Source: Papio anubis
Taxonomy: Eukaryota; Chordata; Mammalia; Primates; Cercopithecidae
Direction: 5' to 3'
DNA: 64,000 nt
Assembly: GCF_008728515.1 (NCBI RefSeq)
Contig: NC_044996.1
Span: 103,857,287 to 103,921,286 of the forward strand
Shown: positions 37,595 to 53,647 of the stretch, one piece after another
Layout of the letters: every line of letters starts with the position of its first letter
How positions within the stretch are numbered: the first letter of the stretch is position 1
The notes under the pieces: generated by a model
Seen by the model: only the letters and a program-made list of their open reading frames with translations
Databases searched by the model: none
What the model was told of the DNA's origin: nothing
Made by a program: the position numbers and the translations under genes

Positions 37595-40500
37595 TTTTTT
37601 TCTTTTCTTTTTTGTTTTTTATTATACTTTAAGTTCAGGGTACATGTGTACAACATGCAGGTTTGATACATAGGTATACATGTTATGTTGGTTTGCTGCA
37701 CCCATCAACTCATCAGTTTACATTAGGTATTTCTTCCTAATGCTATCCCTCCCCAGTCCCCACTCCCCAACAACAGGCCCCGGGACATGTGTGATGTTCC
37801 CACCCTGTGTCCAAGTGATTTCATTGTTCAGTTCCCACCTATGAGTGAGAACATGCGGTGTTTGGTTTTCTGTCCTTGTGATAGTTGGCTGAGAATGATG
37901 GTTTCCAGCTTCATCCATGTCCCTGCAAAGGGCATGAACTCATCGCTTTTATGTACAGTATTCCATGGTGTATAGTGCCACATTTCTTAATCCAGTCTAT
38001 CATTGATAGACATTTGGGTTGGTTCCAAGTCTTTGCTATTAGAATTAATGCCACAATAAACATACATGTGCATGTGTCTTTATAGTAGCATTGATTTATA
38101 ATCCTTTGGGTATACACAGTACTGGACTGCTTGGTCAAATGGTAATTGTAGCCTGTGATCCTTGAGGGAATTGCCAAGCACTGTCTTCCACAATGGTTGA
38201 ACCAATTTACACTCCCACCAACAGTGTAAAAGTGTTGCTATTTCTCCACATCCTCTCCAGCATCTGTTGTTTCCTGACTTTTTAATGATTGCCATTCTAA
38301 CTGGTGTGAGATAGTATCTCATTGTGGTTTTGATTTGCATTTCTCTGACGGTCAGTGATGATGAGCATTTTTTCATGTGTCTGTTGGCTGCATAGATGTC
38401 TTCTTTTGAGAAGTGTCTGTTCAAATCCTTTGCCCACTTTTGGAGGGAATTGTTTGTTTTTTCTTGTAAATTTGTTTGAGTTCTTTGTAGGTTCTGGATA
38501 TTAGCCCTTTGTCAGATGGGTAGATTGCAAAAATTTTCTCCCATTCTGTAGATTGCCTGTTCACTCATGGTAGTTTCCTTTGCCATGCAGAAGCTCTTCA
38601 GTTTAATTAGATCCCATTTGCTTATTTTGGCTTTTGTTGCCATTGCTTTTGGTGTTTTAGTCATGAAGTCCTTGCCCATCCCTAGGTCCTGAATGGTATT
38701 GCCTAGGCTTTCTTCCAGGGGTTTTAGGTCTAACATTTAAGTCTTTAATCTATCTTGAATTAATTTTTATATAAGGTATAAGGAAGGGATCCAGTTTCAG
38801 CTTTCTACATGTGGCTAGCCAGTTTTCCCAGCACCATTTATTAAATAGGAATCCTTTCTCCCCACTGCCTGTGCCCAGGCCTGCCCACACCCAGATGGTC
38901 GGAGATGTGTGGCATTATTTCTGAGGGCTCTGTTCTGTCCTTCCACTGGTCTATATATCTGTTTTGGTACCAGCACCATGCTGTTTTGCTTACTGTATTT
39001 CTGTAGTATAGTTTCAGTTGCAGTGTGGTGCCTCCAGCTTTGTTCTTTTGGCCAGGATTGTTCCTGTGGCAATGCAGGCTCTTTTTGGTTCCATATGAAC
39101 TTTAAAGCAGCTTTTTCCTCACCTGTGAATAAAAGTCATTGGTAGCTTGGATGGGGATGACATTGAATCTATAAATTACTTTGGGCAGTATGGCCATTTT
39201 CACAGTATTGATTCTTCCTATCCATGAGCATGGAATATTCTTCCATTCATTGTGTCCTCTTTTATTTCATGGAGCAGTGGTTTGTAGTTCTCCTGAAGAG
39301 GTCCTACATCCCTTGTAAGTTGGATTCCTGGGTATTTTATCTTTGAAGCTATTGTGAATGGAGTTCACTCATGATTTGGTTCTCTGTTTGTCTGTTATTG
39401 GTGTATAGAATGCTTTGTGATTTTTGCATTACTGACTTTGTATCCTGACACTTTGCTGAAGTTGCTTATAAGCTTTAAGGAGATTTTGGGCTGAGACGTA
39501 TGGGGTTTTCTAAAATTTCACAATCATATCATCTACAAACAAGGACAATTTGACTCTTTTTCCCTAAAATGAATACCCTTTATTTCTTTTCCGCCCACTG
39601 TTCTGGCCAGAACTTCCAATACTATGCTGAATAGAGAGGAGAGGCATCCCTGTCTTGTGCCAGTTTTCAAAGGAATGTTTCCAGCTCTTTGCCCATTCAG
39701 TATGATATTGGCTGTGGGTTTGTCATAAATAGCTTATTATTTTGAGATACATTCCATCAATACCTAACTTATTGATAGTTTTTAGTATGAATGGCCATTG
39801 AATTTTGTCAAAGGCCTTTTCTGCATCTATTGAGATAATCAAGTGGTTTTTGTCTTTGGTTCCGTTTATATGATGGATTACGTTTATTGATTTGTGTATG
39901 TTGAACCAGCCTTGCATCCCAGGGATGAAGCTGACTTGATCGTGGTGGATAAGTTTTTTGATGTGCTGCTGGATTTGGTTTGCCAGTATTTTATTGAGGA
40001 TTTTTGCATCAATGTTCATCAGGGATATTGGTCTAAAATTCTCTTTTTTTGTTGTGTCTCTGCCAGGCTTTGGCATCAGGATGATGTTGGTCTCATAAAT
40101 GAGTTAGAGAGTATTCCCTCTTTTTCTATTGATTGGAATAGTTTCAGAAGGAATGGTACCAGCTCCTCTTTATACCTCTGATAGAATTCGGCTGTGAATC
40201 CATCTGGTCCTGGACTTTTTTTGGTTGATAAGCTATTAATTATTGCCTCAGTTTCACAGCCAACATATTGGTCTATTCAAAGATTCAACTTCTTCCTGGT
40301 TTAGTCTTGGGAGAGTGTAGGTGTCCAGGAATTTATCCATTTTTTCTAGATTTTCTAGTTTCTTTGCGTAGAGGTATTTATAGTATTCTCTGATGGTAGT
40401 TTGTATTTCTGTGGGATCGGTGGTGATATCCCCTTTATCATTTTTTATTGTGTCTATTTTATTCTTCTCCCTTTTCTTCTTTATTAGTCTTGCTAGCGGT

Positions 40501-41184
40501 CTATCAATTTTGTTCATCTTTTCAAAAAACCAGCTTCTAGATTCATTGATTTTTTGAAGGGTTTTTTGTGTCTCTATCTCTTTCAGTTCTGCTCTGATCT
40601 TAGTTATTTCTTGTCTTCTGCTAGCTTTTGAGTTTGTTTGCTCTTGCTTCTCTAGTTCTTTTAATTGCGATGTTAGGGTGTCGATTTTAGATCTTTCTTG
40701 CTTTCTCTTATGGGCATTTAGTGTTATAAATTTCCCTCTACACACTGCTTTAAATGTGTCCCAGAGATTCTGGTATGTTGTATCTTTGTTCTCATTGGTT
40801 TCAAAGAACATCTTTATTTCTGCCTTCATTTTGTTATTTACCCAGTAGTCATTCAGGAGCAAGTTGTTCAATTTACACGTAGTTGTGTGGTTTTGAGTGA
40901 GTTTCTTAATCCTGAGTTCTAATTTGATTGTACTCTGGTCTGAGAGACAGTTTGTTGTGATTTCTGTTCTTTTACATTTGCTGAGGAGTGCTTTACTTCC
41001 AATTATGTGGTCAGTTTTAGAATAAGTGTGATGTGGTGCTGAGAAGAATGTATATTCTGTTGATTTCGGGTGGAGAGTTCTGTAGATGTCTATTAGGTCT
41101 GCCTGTTGCAGAGCTGAGTTCAGGTCCTGGATATCCTTGTTAACCTTCTGTCTCGTTGATCTGTCTGATATTGACAGTGGGGAA
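37595..41184 (-). mobile_element. L1PA-group LINE-1, 5'-truncated, antisense to CASK
   Basis: On the minus strand this is a LINE-1 running from inside the ORF2 endonuclease region to a 3' end and A-rich tail (T-rich on the plus strand at 37595-37620). A perfect 15-bp target-site duplication, CATCATTATTTCTTT, flanks it at 37580-37594 and 41185-41199. ORF2 is broken into short open pieces. The piece at 40254-40871 covers the region between endonuclease and reverse transcriptase. The piece at 39723-40076 covers the start of reverse transcriptase with SIDAEKAFDKI. Pieces at 38512-38736 and 38080-38424 cover the C-terminal Cys-rich region. The low divergence from primate L1PA sequence indicates a catarrhine-age insertion. 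It cannot encode a working ORF2 protein. Confidence 0.95.
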
Positions 41185-41199
41185 CATCATTATTTCTTT
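41185..41199 (+). repeat. Target-site duplication, right copy, of L1PA
   Basis: Identical to 37580-37594. It abuts the 5'-truncated end of the L1. Confidence 0.93.
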
Positions 41200-41298
41200 A
41201 ACTTCTCTTTGTTATGTTACTGCACTGGCTAGGACCTGCAGTCTTTCAAGGAGTGGTATAGTAGACATCCTGTCATATTCTTATTTTTAAAAGGAATT

Positions 41299-41471
41299 TA
41301 AAATTAGCCGGGCATGGTGGTGCTCGCCTCTAGTCCCAGCTACTCAGGAAGCTGAAGTGGGAGGATTGCTTGAGCCCAGGAGTTTTGAGGCTGTAGTGAG
41401 CTATGATCACGCCACTGTACTCCAGCCTGGGTGTCAGAGAGAGACCTTGTCTCTAGGGGAAAAAAAAATGT
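41299..41471 (+). mobile_element. Alu right-arm fragment, sense, old
   Basis: TTAAAATTAGCCGGGCATGG to a short A tail. It lies about 100 bp from the L1PA duplication. Confidence 0.9.
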
Positions 41472-42465
41472 TTTTTTAAAAAAGAACCTTTCCAATATTT
41501 ATTCATTAAGAATAATGTAGATTTTTAGTACATACCTTTTAATGGGGCTAAAGAAGTTCCTTTATATTTGTAGTTGCTGAGCATTTTAAATGGGAATGGG
41601 TTTTGAATTTAATCAAATGCTCTTTCAGTATCTGCTGAGATGATCATTTGTTTTTTTCCTTTTATCTGTTAATGTGGTGAATGTCTTTTAAAGATTTCCT
41701 AATGATAAACCACCCTTGCATTTCTCCGATAAACTCAGCTTAGTCATTACATATTATCTTTTTTATGTACTGCCTGACCGTGTGCTAATGTTTTGTTTAT
41801 AAGATCTCACTATTTGCATTTATGAGTAAGACTGGCCCATAGTTAATTTTCCTCTCTTATATATCTCTGCCTGATTTTAGTTTCAAAGTTATATCTACCT
41901 CATACAGTGACTTGGAGAGTATTCCCTCTTCAGTTCTCTGAAAGACTTTATATAATATTGGAATGATTTGTATCTTGAAAGTTTGGTAGGACTTGCCTAT
42001 AAAAGTATCAGAGCCTGGCGTTTTGGTTTTTAGTTTTAAGAAAGTTTTGTTTTTGTTTTTTAACAACTGCTTCAATTTCTTTAACATTAAAAGGCCATCC
42101 AGGCTTTCTATTTCTTGAGTGAGTTTTGGTAAATTACATTTTCCTTAAAAAATCTAAGTTTTAAAATATTATTGCAGAGAGCTTCTTCATAGTATTCTCT
42201 CACCTTTTTATTCTCTGCCGTCTTTGTCATTACGTCCCCTGTTCATTTCTAGTATTGTTTATTTGTGCCTACTCTTTTTTTCTTGATCAACCTTGCCAGA
42301 GGTTTGTTCAGAAACCCACTCTGGGTTTGGTTCATTCTCTTCATTATATGTTTATTTTCTGTTTCATTGTTTTATGACCTAATTTTTATTATCTCCTTTT
42401 TTTTAACTTTCTATTAGTTTTAGCTAACTTTACAAATTTGACACATAGTTCATTTATTTCCAGTC

Positions 42466-42770
42466 TTTCTTTCTTTCTTTTTTTTTTTTTTTTTTGAGAC
42501 AGGGTCTCGCTCCATCAGCCGCTGGAATGCAGTAGCATAATCATAGCTCACTGCAACCTCCTTAAACTCCTGGGCTCAAGTAATCCTCCTGTCTCAGATT
42601 CCTGAGTTAGGACTACAAGCAACCACACCCAGCTAATTTTTTTAATACTTTGTAGAGATAGAGTCTTGCTTTATTGCACAGGTTGGTCTCAAACTCCTGG
42701 CCTCTAGTGATCTTCTCGCCTCAGCCTCCCAAAACACTGAGGTTATAGACATGAGCCGCCATGCCCAGCC
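42466..42770 (-). mobile_element. Alu, antisense, old
   Basis: GAGACAGGGTCTCGCTCCAT to CCATGCCCAGCC. Its head supplied the target site of the next Alu. Confidence 0.92.
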
Positions 42771-42779
42771 TTCTTTTCT

Positions 42780-43084
42780 TTTTCTTTTTTTTTTTTTTTT
42801 TTTTTCCTGAGATGGAGTCTTGCTCTGTCGCCCAGGCTGGAGTGCAATGGTGCGACCTGTGCTCACTGCAACCTCTGCTTCCGGGTTCAAGCGATTCTCC
42901 TGCCTCAGCCTCCCAAGTAGCTGGGATTACAGGTGCCCACCACCACACATGGCTAATTTTTATATTTTAGGAGAGACGGGGTTTCACCGTATTGGCCAGG
43001 CTGGTCTCGAACTCCTGACCTCGTGAGCCGCCCACTTCGGCCTCCCAAAGTGCTGGGATTGCAAGTGTGAGCCACCGTGCCTGG
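42780..43084 (-). mobile_element. Alu, antisense, younger, with 16-bp target duplication
   Basis: CCCAGCCTTCTTTTCT at 42764-42779 and 43085-43100. The left copy overlaps the head of the Alu at 42466. Confidence 0.95.
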
Positions 43085-43714
43085 CCCAGCCTTCTTTTCT
43101 AATGTGTGCATTTAAGACTAAACTCTCCCTGTAAATACTGTCTTAATGTATCCCACCAGTTTTGATATGAAGCATTTTTATAACTCAATTCTAAGTATTT
43201 TTACATTTCTATTATGATACTTTTCATTGACCTATAAGTTATTTATAATTTTCTGTTACTTTTCACACTTACGGGATTTTCTGTATATCTTTTTGTAATT
43301 TACTTCTAACTTAATTGCATTGTGGTTGGAGAATGTAGTCTGTATGACACCATTTCTTTGAGGTTTGTCGAGACTTGCTTTATAGCATAGCACTTTAATC
43401 ATTTTTATAAATCGCCCATGTGTACTTAAGATGAATGTTTATTCTTTAATTGTTGCATGCGGAGTTATCTTTTTGTAATGAAGCCAGGTCAGTATGTAAA
43501 TTTGTGCACGATTTATAAATAAGGAAGCAAAATTGTAAATAACACTCTACGCATTGGTTCTTGGTCATTTCTTTCTAGCTGAAGTATTACAAGATGCTGA
43601 AATGCCAACCAAAGATTAAATTATGTTTAACGGAACTTGCTGTTATGTAGATATTATCATGTCACAACTCTTGGAAAATTAACAACCTTCGTATCATATC
43701 TGGCAGAGAACGAT

Positions 43715-43975
43715 AGCAGGAAGCACTGACATGGTGCTTGGTATGCGCCAAGAACAGTTCTAAGCCTTCTGCATATATTAAATTTGTTTAGCTCTTAAAA
43801 CAATCCATGAGATGGGTACTGTTTTCATCTCCATTTTACAAGTGTAAAAACTGAGATATGGAGAGTTCCAGTAATTTACCCAAGATCTTAAAGCTAGTAA
43901 GCAAGGAAGCGGGAATTTGAACCCAGGCAGTCTGGATCCAGAAGCCATACTTTTAAACCACTATACATACCACCT
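43715..43975 (-). repeat. MIR, nearly full length, antisense
   Basis: TGCTTGGTATGCGCCAAGAA, CTCCATTTTACAAGTGTAAA, GAATTTGAACCCAGGCAGTC and TTTTAAACCACTATACATAC run in order across most of MIR in reverse. Confidence 0.85.
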
Positions 43976-44072
43976 CTCTCAGAAAAATAAACAGATTTCT
44001 GCAGCCATCCATCAAAACTGTGCCTTCCATAAGTAGATATATCTGTTTTGATGAGGTTACTACATGAGTTAA

Positions 44073-48449
<4,377 letters not shown>

Positions 48450-48518
48450 AGAGATTCCCCTTCCACTTCCAGACAGTCCCCAGCTAATGGTCATAGCAGC
48501 ACTAACAATTCTGTTTCG
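48450..48518 (+). CDS. CASK: CASK alternative linker exon (23 codons)
   Basis: This 69-nt symmetric exon (phase 0-0) has acceptor TCTTATTTCAG and donor GTAAGAAC. It reads RDSPSTSRQSPANGHSSTNN, then SVS. The stretch is unstructured, very rich in Ser/Thr and Asn, with two S-P sites (DSPS, QSPA) that look phosphorylatable. In human CASK these 23 residues (about 580-602) are, as I recall, absent from several database isoforms. Skipping therefore removes the segment without frameshift. It lies between PDZ and SH3 and may tune spacing or phosphorylation of the PDZ-SH3-GK supramodule (inference). The acceptor's pyrimidine tract is short and interrupted by purines. Confidence 0.95.
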
Positions 48519-49914
48519 GTAAGAACTTTAGCTCCACACAGCAAAGTGTGACAATTTTGTTGGTGCTCACCTGCCATGAGTGTTCTAGTTACATGTGTTC
48601 AGTGGAAATAGTGTCTTCTGCTGATATACAAGGCTACTACAGCTACAATGCACTTTACTCCTGGAAAATCTTTTTTAACATTTCCTTCTCATTAAAAATT
48701 CCCTTCAGCAGTTAAATTTGAAGAAATGTAGTTCAATACTGCTTTGGTCATTCTAAAAATATTTCTATGCCACCCCACTTGTATGTATTTCTTTGCTCAA
48801 ACCTATACAAACGATGTAAATGGAAATTTGTTTAAACTTCTAAATATTTTTTAATTTGAAAAAGATAAATGTAAAAATTTTGCAGAGTAGGCATTTGGGT
48901 ATTCTTGGGCTTTGTAGTTTTCTATTCTGAGTGATATCAGCAACATGTTTTAGTTTCCGCTATCTAAGTTTACGAATTGGTGTGCCCTCTGTTATTGTGG
49001 TACGTGCACATATTTTTGTGAATTATAAGCCTTGCCTGGATATGAAAAGCAAAAAGAACTGGCTTCAAACTGCACTTAAGCCACGCTGTTATCACATCTT
49101 TAACACAAAGTACTTTATATTTGACTTGAATTTGGAGTTTTAAATTTTTTCAGAACTATCCATTTTGGAATATAGAAAGAATTGTTTTTAACTTATTTAA
49201 ACAAATGGAAGCACTTAACAGGTGCAGGTTGGCAATATTTTTGTTGCTAATACTGCTGTTTATCACCCAGTTAAAATTATTGAGAGTTCTAATAATGCAG
49301 CAGTATTCTTCTATCCTGACTTTTAATTTGCCGTTTGAGAATGTATCAACTTTTTTATCAGGTAAAATTGTAAATAATTTAGAAATTATCTCAAATGGAA
49401 TGATATTCTAAGTATATCAGTAAGAGAAATTATGAAAGAAAATTTTCTACGACTTTATTTTCAACTTTAAAATAGGCTACCAAAGGAATTCATTCGTAAC
49501 AGTTAACATTTAATGCTTTTAAGATGAAAAGCCATATAGCCATTGAATTTTTCAAAATCTAAATGGTTGCAGTGACTAAGTTGAAAAGGGCAACAGCTCC
49601 TTTTATTTATTTATTTATTTTTAATAGGCTGTTTCACTTGCAGTGGCTTTTGTGTTGAAGATGCTGAGTTGTTTCTTAAGAACACATTATCTCTCTGCTT
49701 AAACTTACCTGCTTTCTTCAGCTTGCTGCTAAATGGCCTGGGTTTGATTTTTTTGATAACTCAACATTTCTGAGAAATGGAATAATGTATATTATCTCTT
49801 TACAACTTAAATCTAGCTCATTTTTTTAACCATATTGTAACAGAACACACAAATTACTTTATACTCTTGAAAAATAAATGAAAATTTTTCTCCTGGGTTG
49901 GCTTTATTCTACAG
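48519..49914 (+). other. CASK: CASK intron (1396 bp) between the two alternative exons
   Basis: No Alu or L1 copy is recognised. It is AT-rich, with a short TTTA repeat near 49600-49620. Retention of a repeat-free intron between two alternatively spliced small exons is consistent with regulatory sequence content, but none is demonstrated. Confidence 0.88.
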
Positions 49915-49950
49915 GACTTGCCATCAACTACCCAACCAAAAGGACGACAG
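49915..49950 (+). CDS. CASK: CASK alternative small exon (12 codons)
   Basis: This 36-nt symmetric exon (phase 0-0) encodes DLPSTTQPKGRQ. Its acceptor is TTTATTCTACAG. Its donor GTGAATAG is weak, with G at +3 and T at +6 and only limited match to GTRAGT. Small size plus a weak donor is typical of exons needing regulated recognition. In human CASK these 12 residues (about 603-614) are, as I recall, variably included, independently of the preceding 23-residue exon. The peptide sits just before the first SH3 strand (IYVRAQFEY). A TGCATG (RBFOX-type) hexamer is present downstream at 50357-50362 and another at 50933-50938; their use is not shown. Confidence 0.94.
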
Positions 49951-51630
49951 GTGAATAGATATCCTCTATAGAAACTTCTCTAAACTGAGCTGCTAATAGC
50001 CAATCCTTTATTAACCCTTTCCATCCCATAATGTTTGCATTTTGGACCATAACATTTGAGCATTGAGAGCTTGTACCATTTCATTTTAACACATTACACA
50101 TGACTAATTCTCTATAAAGAATTTTTCCTCACATCTTTGTAGCTGTGATGGTTATTGTAATTTCAACCTGATAATTTTATATTAACGGTTAAGAATCCAT
50201 CCTTCGGGGGGGCCTATGGGCCTGCCTCTGGCATGCAAAAGAATTTTAAAGGTTATAACATTCTTAGAATTCTAAGAATAACTAAAAAGTACCTGCTGAT
50301 GAACATTTTTAAGCAACAGTTTTCTGAAGTTGAAAGCTTTTTCTTAAGTTTGTATTTGCATGTGTATTTCTAAAAGCCATTTGCAATGAAAAATAAGAAA
50401 AGAATATAAATTATCTTGGCTTTACATCCTGATATGCCTGTGCTAGTTCAAACATGAAAAGTTAAGTGCTGCCTAACACTGGCAAGTAACTTTCAAATTG
50501 CCAGCACTTTAGAGGTATAGATTTTAAATGCAAATACAGAGACTTGTTAATTTTATAGGCTGGATTGCTGAAAATAAACAGAAAAAATCACACAGTGGTT
50601 CCAAAGTCTTCAGGTTGGTTTTACAGTGACTTAAACATTAATATTCAATTTTAATTTCAAGAGATAGAATTTTTATGGCATTTTTATCTTGAAATATAGT
50701 ATTAAAAATAATCAGATTTAGTGTTAAGATATGTATAAATTAGTACCTGATAGAATTCACCCATAATTTTGTCTTAAGACTGTATAATTGATGCAACATG
50801 GGATATGAATTACCTTATCTTAAAGCATTTAAAAATCAAATAATTCATAAAATGCTGCCATATAATAAACCCTTGAATGCTAATCTATTTCCTAAGTAAA
50901 TTCACATATCATAAAACTCAGAACCTGGAACTATGCATGTCTTGAAGCTCTGTGCTGATTTCAAGTGTTACACTGGGGAAACTAGGGTTCAAATTCATTT
51001 TTATTCTCTCAGAAGAGTAAAATACAAACCTAAAACCTAAATTAGAAAAAAATAAAGCTATTTTTTTAACTTTTAAAAAAATTGTTTGAGTTACACTTAA
51101 CTTTATCAACAGTGTGTAGACACACTGCCAGTTGTCATATAAGCATTTTTACAGCAGGATACCAACCCAGAGTTCTTGCTAGTTTTAATTCATGTGCTGC
51201 TTTAGGGTTAAAACCTATCCTGACTGCTAGTATTTATGGCTTAAAGGCTGCCACACAGTCATGACAACTTATCCATAATGCCAGCATCACCAATGCAGGT
51301 TTAAAAAAGGGCGAGCATACTTTTCTATAATTATAAGCCTATTCTGTTATAGTAAAAGCATAAATTAAGTCTTTATTCTTATTAAACAAGTATTTCAAGT
51401 ATTCCTTCCAAATAAAAACAGCAAAGTTTTGAAGCTATACACATCAAAGATTACTAGTACATTGTTTCTAGCGGTAGAAGTTTTTTGTGTCGTATTTCCA
51501 TGCATCGTTTTTGCTTTCACCATCTGATGTCCTGTTAGTATTGTAAGTGTTGCTGTGTGGTTATGACATTAGAGCTAACTTCTCTTTCACATCACTATGG
51601 CATCCTTTCTTACAAACTCCTGTTTTATAG
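49951..51630 (+). other. CASK: CASK intron (1680 bp)
   Basis: It starts with a weak donor, GTGAATAG, and is free of recognisable interspersed repeats. It contains TGCATG hexamers at 50357-50362 and 50933-50938, which match the RBFOX splicing-factor motif. No gene is seen. Confidence 0.88.
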
Positions 51631-51827
51631 ATCTATGTAAGAGCACAATTTGAATATGATCCAGCCAAGGATGACCTCATCCCCTGCAAAGAAGCTGGCA
51701 TTCGATTCAGAGTTGGTGACATCATCCAGATTATTAGTAAGGATGATCATAATTGGTGGCAGGGTAAACTGGAAAACTCCAAAAATGGAACCGCGGGTCT
51801 CATTCCTTCTCCTGAACTTCAGGAATG
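51631..51827 (+). CDS. CASK: CASK exon: SH3 domain
   Basis: This 197-nt exon enters in phase 0 and leaves after two bases of a Trp codon. It has acceptor TGTTTTATAG and donor GTATGTTT. It encodes nearly the whole SH3 domain, about human residues 615-680. It starts IYVRAQFEYDPAKDDLIPC, where RAQFEYDP stands in place of the ALYDY motif. It continues through FRVGDIIQIISKDDHNWWQG, with the paired Trp, to the AGLIPSPELQEW end, where IPSPEL replaces the usual IPSNYV. MAGUK SH3 domains pack against the HOOK and GK regions rather than acting as simple PxxP binders (family knowledge). The following 10.9-kb intron is the most repeat-dense in the window. Confidence 0.97.
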
Positions 51828-52794
51828 GTATGTTTTTATGCGTGTTTTATTTTGCTTGATTATAAAAACTAAGCCCTGACCATCCATTTTCCAATTTTAT
51901 ATTATTTTAGAGTGTAAAACCTGTTTGATATATTCCTTCCTTTACGAGCCAAACAAAATTTAAATTAGTCATCCAAGAATTCTATATCTTCAGTATCTAG
52001 TGAGATCCCAGTTACAGAGTCAGGGCTTCATTTTACACACAAAGAAAGGAAGGTCTGGAAAGAGATTCGTTGACCAGCCCTGAGCCAAGTCATGGTCTCA
52101 GAGCAGAGCCTTCCACTCCTATATGCTGTTGCAATTGTTTTAGAATGGCATTTTTAAAATGTACCTTCTCCTTGCCCTTCTACATGCTTTCATGCCCATC
52201 CCATCCCACCAGCAGCAAAAAACGTAGGTGCCGCGCTTCAGTGTCACTCAGAGTATTTGAAGATAAAATGTATTTCACTGTTAGAAGAAAAGGGTAGTCA
52301 GAAGCTTTGTTCTTTACCTTGCCAGTCGTTTAAAAATACCTTTTCTGCTAGAAAGTTTAAACCCTAAAAGCAGGCTAAAGTTAGGGGTTTTAGGCACTGT
52401 TTTTAACTGAGGGAAGAGGAGTCACAGATCACTGTATATTTTGATAAAATCTATTTCTGCTATTATTATTACAGTTTCCTTAGTTGAACTGTCTTTTGGA
52501 AAATATTGATGGTTTTACCTTTGTTGGTACTTGGGCGATATACCAGATTATTTCTAGCACAAAAGAGATAATGTCTGAGTTTTGTTTCATGTGGCAAAAA
52601 TAACAGCCGTTAAGCATTCTGCCAGTTCCTCCTAAAATATTTGAACCCAGCTAAAAGAGACTGAAGACATCGAGTCCATAGAAATTTCTTCCTGCTTTTA
52701 TCTATTTTTCTCACTAGTTAAGAGATCTCTCAGTTAATCTCTTTTGCTTGATCGCCTCTTTCAGCTATCCCATGTTTCCCCAAAAACTAGTATT

Positions 52795-52880
52795 AAATTT
52801 AGAATGTTGGAGCTGATGAGGACTTCAGATACCATCATTTTATACATAAGGAAACGTGGGCCCAAATGGAGAAGCAGCAG
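52795..52880 (-). repeat. MIR-like fragment
   Basis: AATGTTGGAGCTGATGAGGA, CATCATTTTATACATAAGGA and AACGTGGGCCCAAATGGAGA resemble old SINE sequence related to MIR. Confidence 0.45.
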
Positions 52881-53311
52881 CCTTCCATCTGGCATTATCT
52901 TCCAGTCTGATCTTCGAGAAACAGTTTAAGCATAAGCAGGAGGAAAGCAATCTCTTAAGTCGTTGTCATGATGATGCCATTATATTCTTACTGATATTTA
53001 CATTTTATAAAATGTCTTCTTTAGTGTTACCATATATTATGGGCATTTATTGAAAATAATTGTGTAGATTCCAGACCTCTTCTGCCTAGTCAGATCATCT
53101 ATATAAACGTTTTACCAGTGTCTAGAACTCTGAGTCCTCTGGAGGAATCCTGAGTGATGGCAGTGCAAAAAGCAGATTTGCTTCCTATTTCCCGTAATGA
53201 TGGATGAGATTATTTGGATAAATCCTCCGGATGAAAAAACAATGAAAAGTGCTGCAGAAAATATGTTTTAAAATGACCTTGAAAGCACTGAATAGCTGAA
53301 AAGGTATCAGG

Positions 53312-53616
53312 GGCCAGGCACGGTGACTCACACCTGTAATCCTAGCACTTCCGGACGCCGAGGCAGGCGGATCACTTGAGGTCAGGAGTTTGAAGATAGC
53401 CTGACCAACATGATGAAACCCCGTCTATACTCGAAATACGAAAAAAAAAAAAAAATTAGCCAGGTGTGATGGCAGGCACCTGTAATCCCAGCTACTTGGG
53501 AGGCTGAGGCAGGAGAATTGCTTGAGCCTGAGAAGCAGAGGTTGCAGTGAGCCGTGATTGCGCCACTGCGCTCTAGCCTGGGCAACAGAGTGAGAGTCCG
53601 TTCGGGGGAATAAAAA
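53312..53616 (+). mobile_element. Alu, sense
   Basis: GGCCAGGCACGGTGACTCAC to GAGAGTCCGTTCGGGGGAAT. Flanked by an imperfect AGGTATCAGGG/AGGTATCGGGG duplication. 31 bp from an opposite-strand Alu. Confidence 0.94.
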
Positions 53617-53647
53617 GAGGTATCGGGGAGCTCAGTGACCAATTTTT

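Larger units (their letters stand above)
41570..43505 (-). mobile_element. Ancient L1M ORF2 fragment (antisense), interrupted by two Alus
   Basis: The minus-strand ORF2 is visible at 41585-42465 and continues at 43101-43505 after two antisense Alus. Examples are CTTGCATTTCTCCGATAAAC, CTTGGAGAGTATTCCCTC and GTGGTTGGAGAATGTAGTCT. It is much older than the adjacent L1PA copy. Confidence 0.83.

Noticed and set aside
40254..40871. 205-codon minus-strand ORF as a host gene
   Set aside because: It is a remnant of L1 ORF2 within the truncated L1PA copy flanked by a target duplication.
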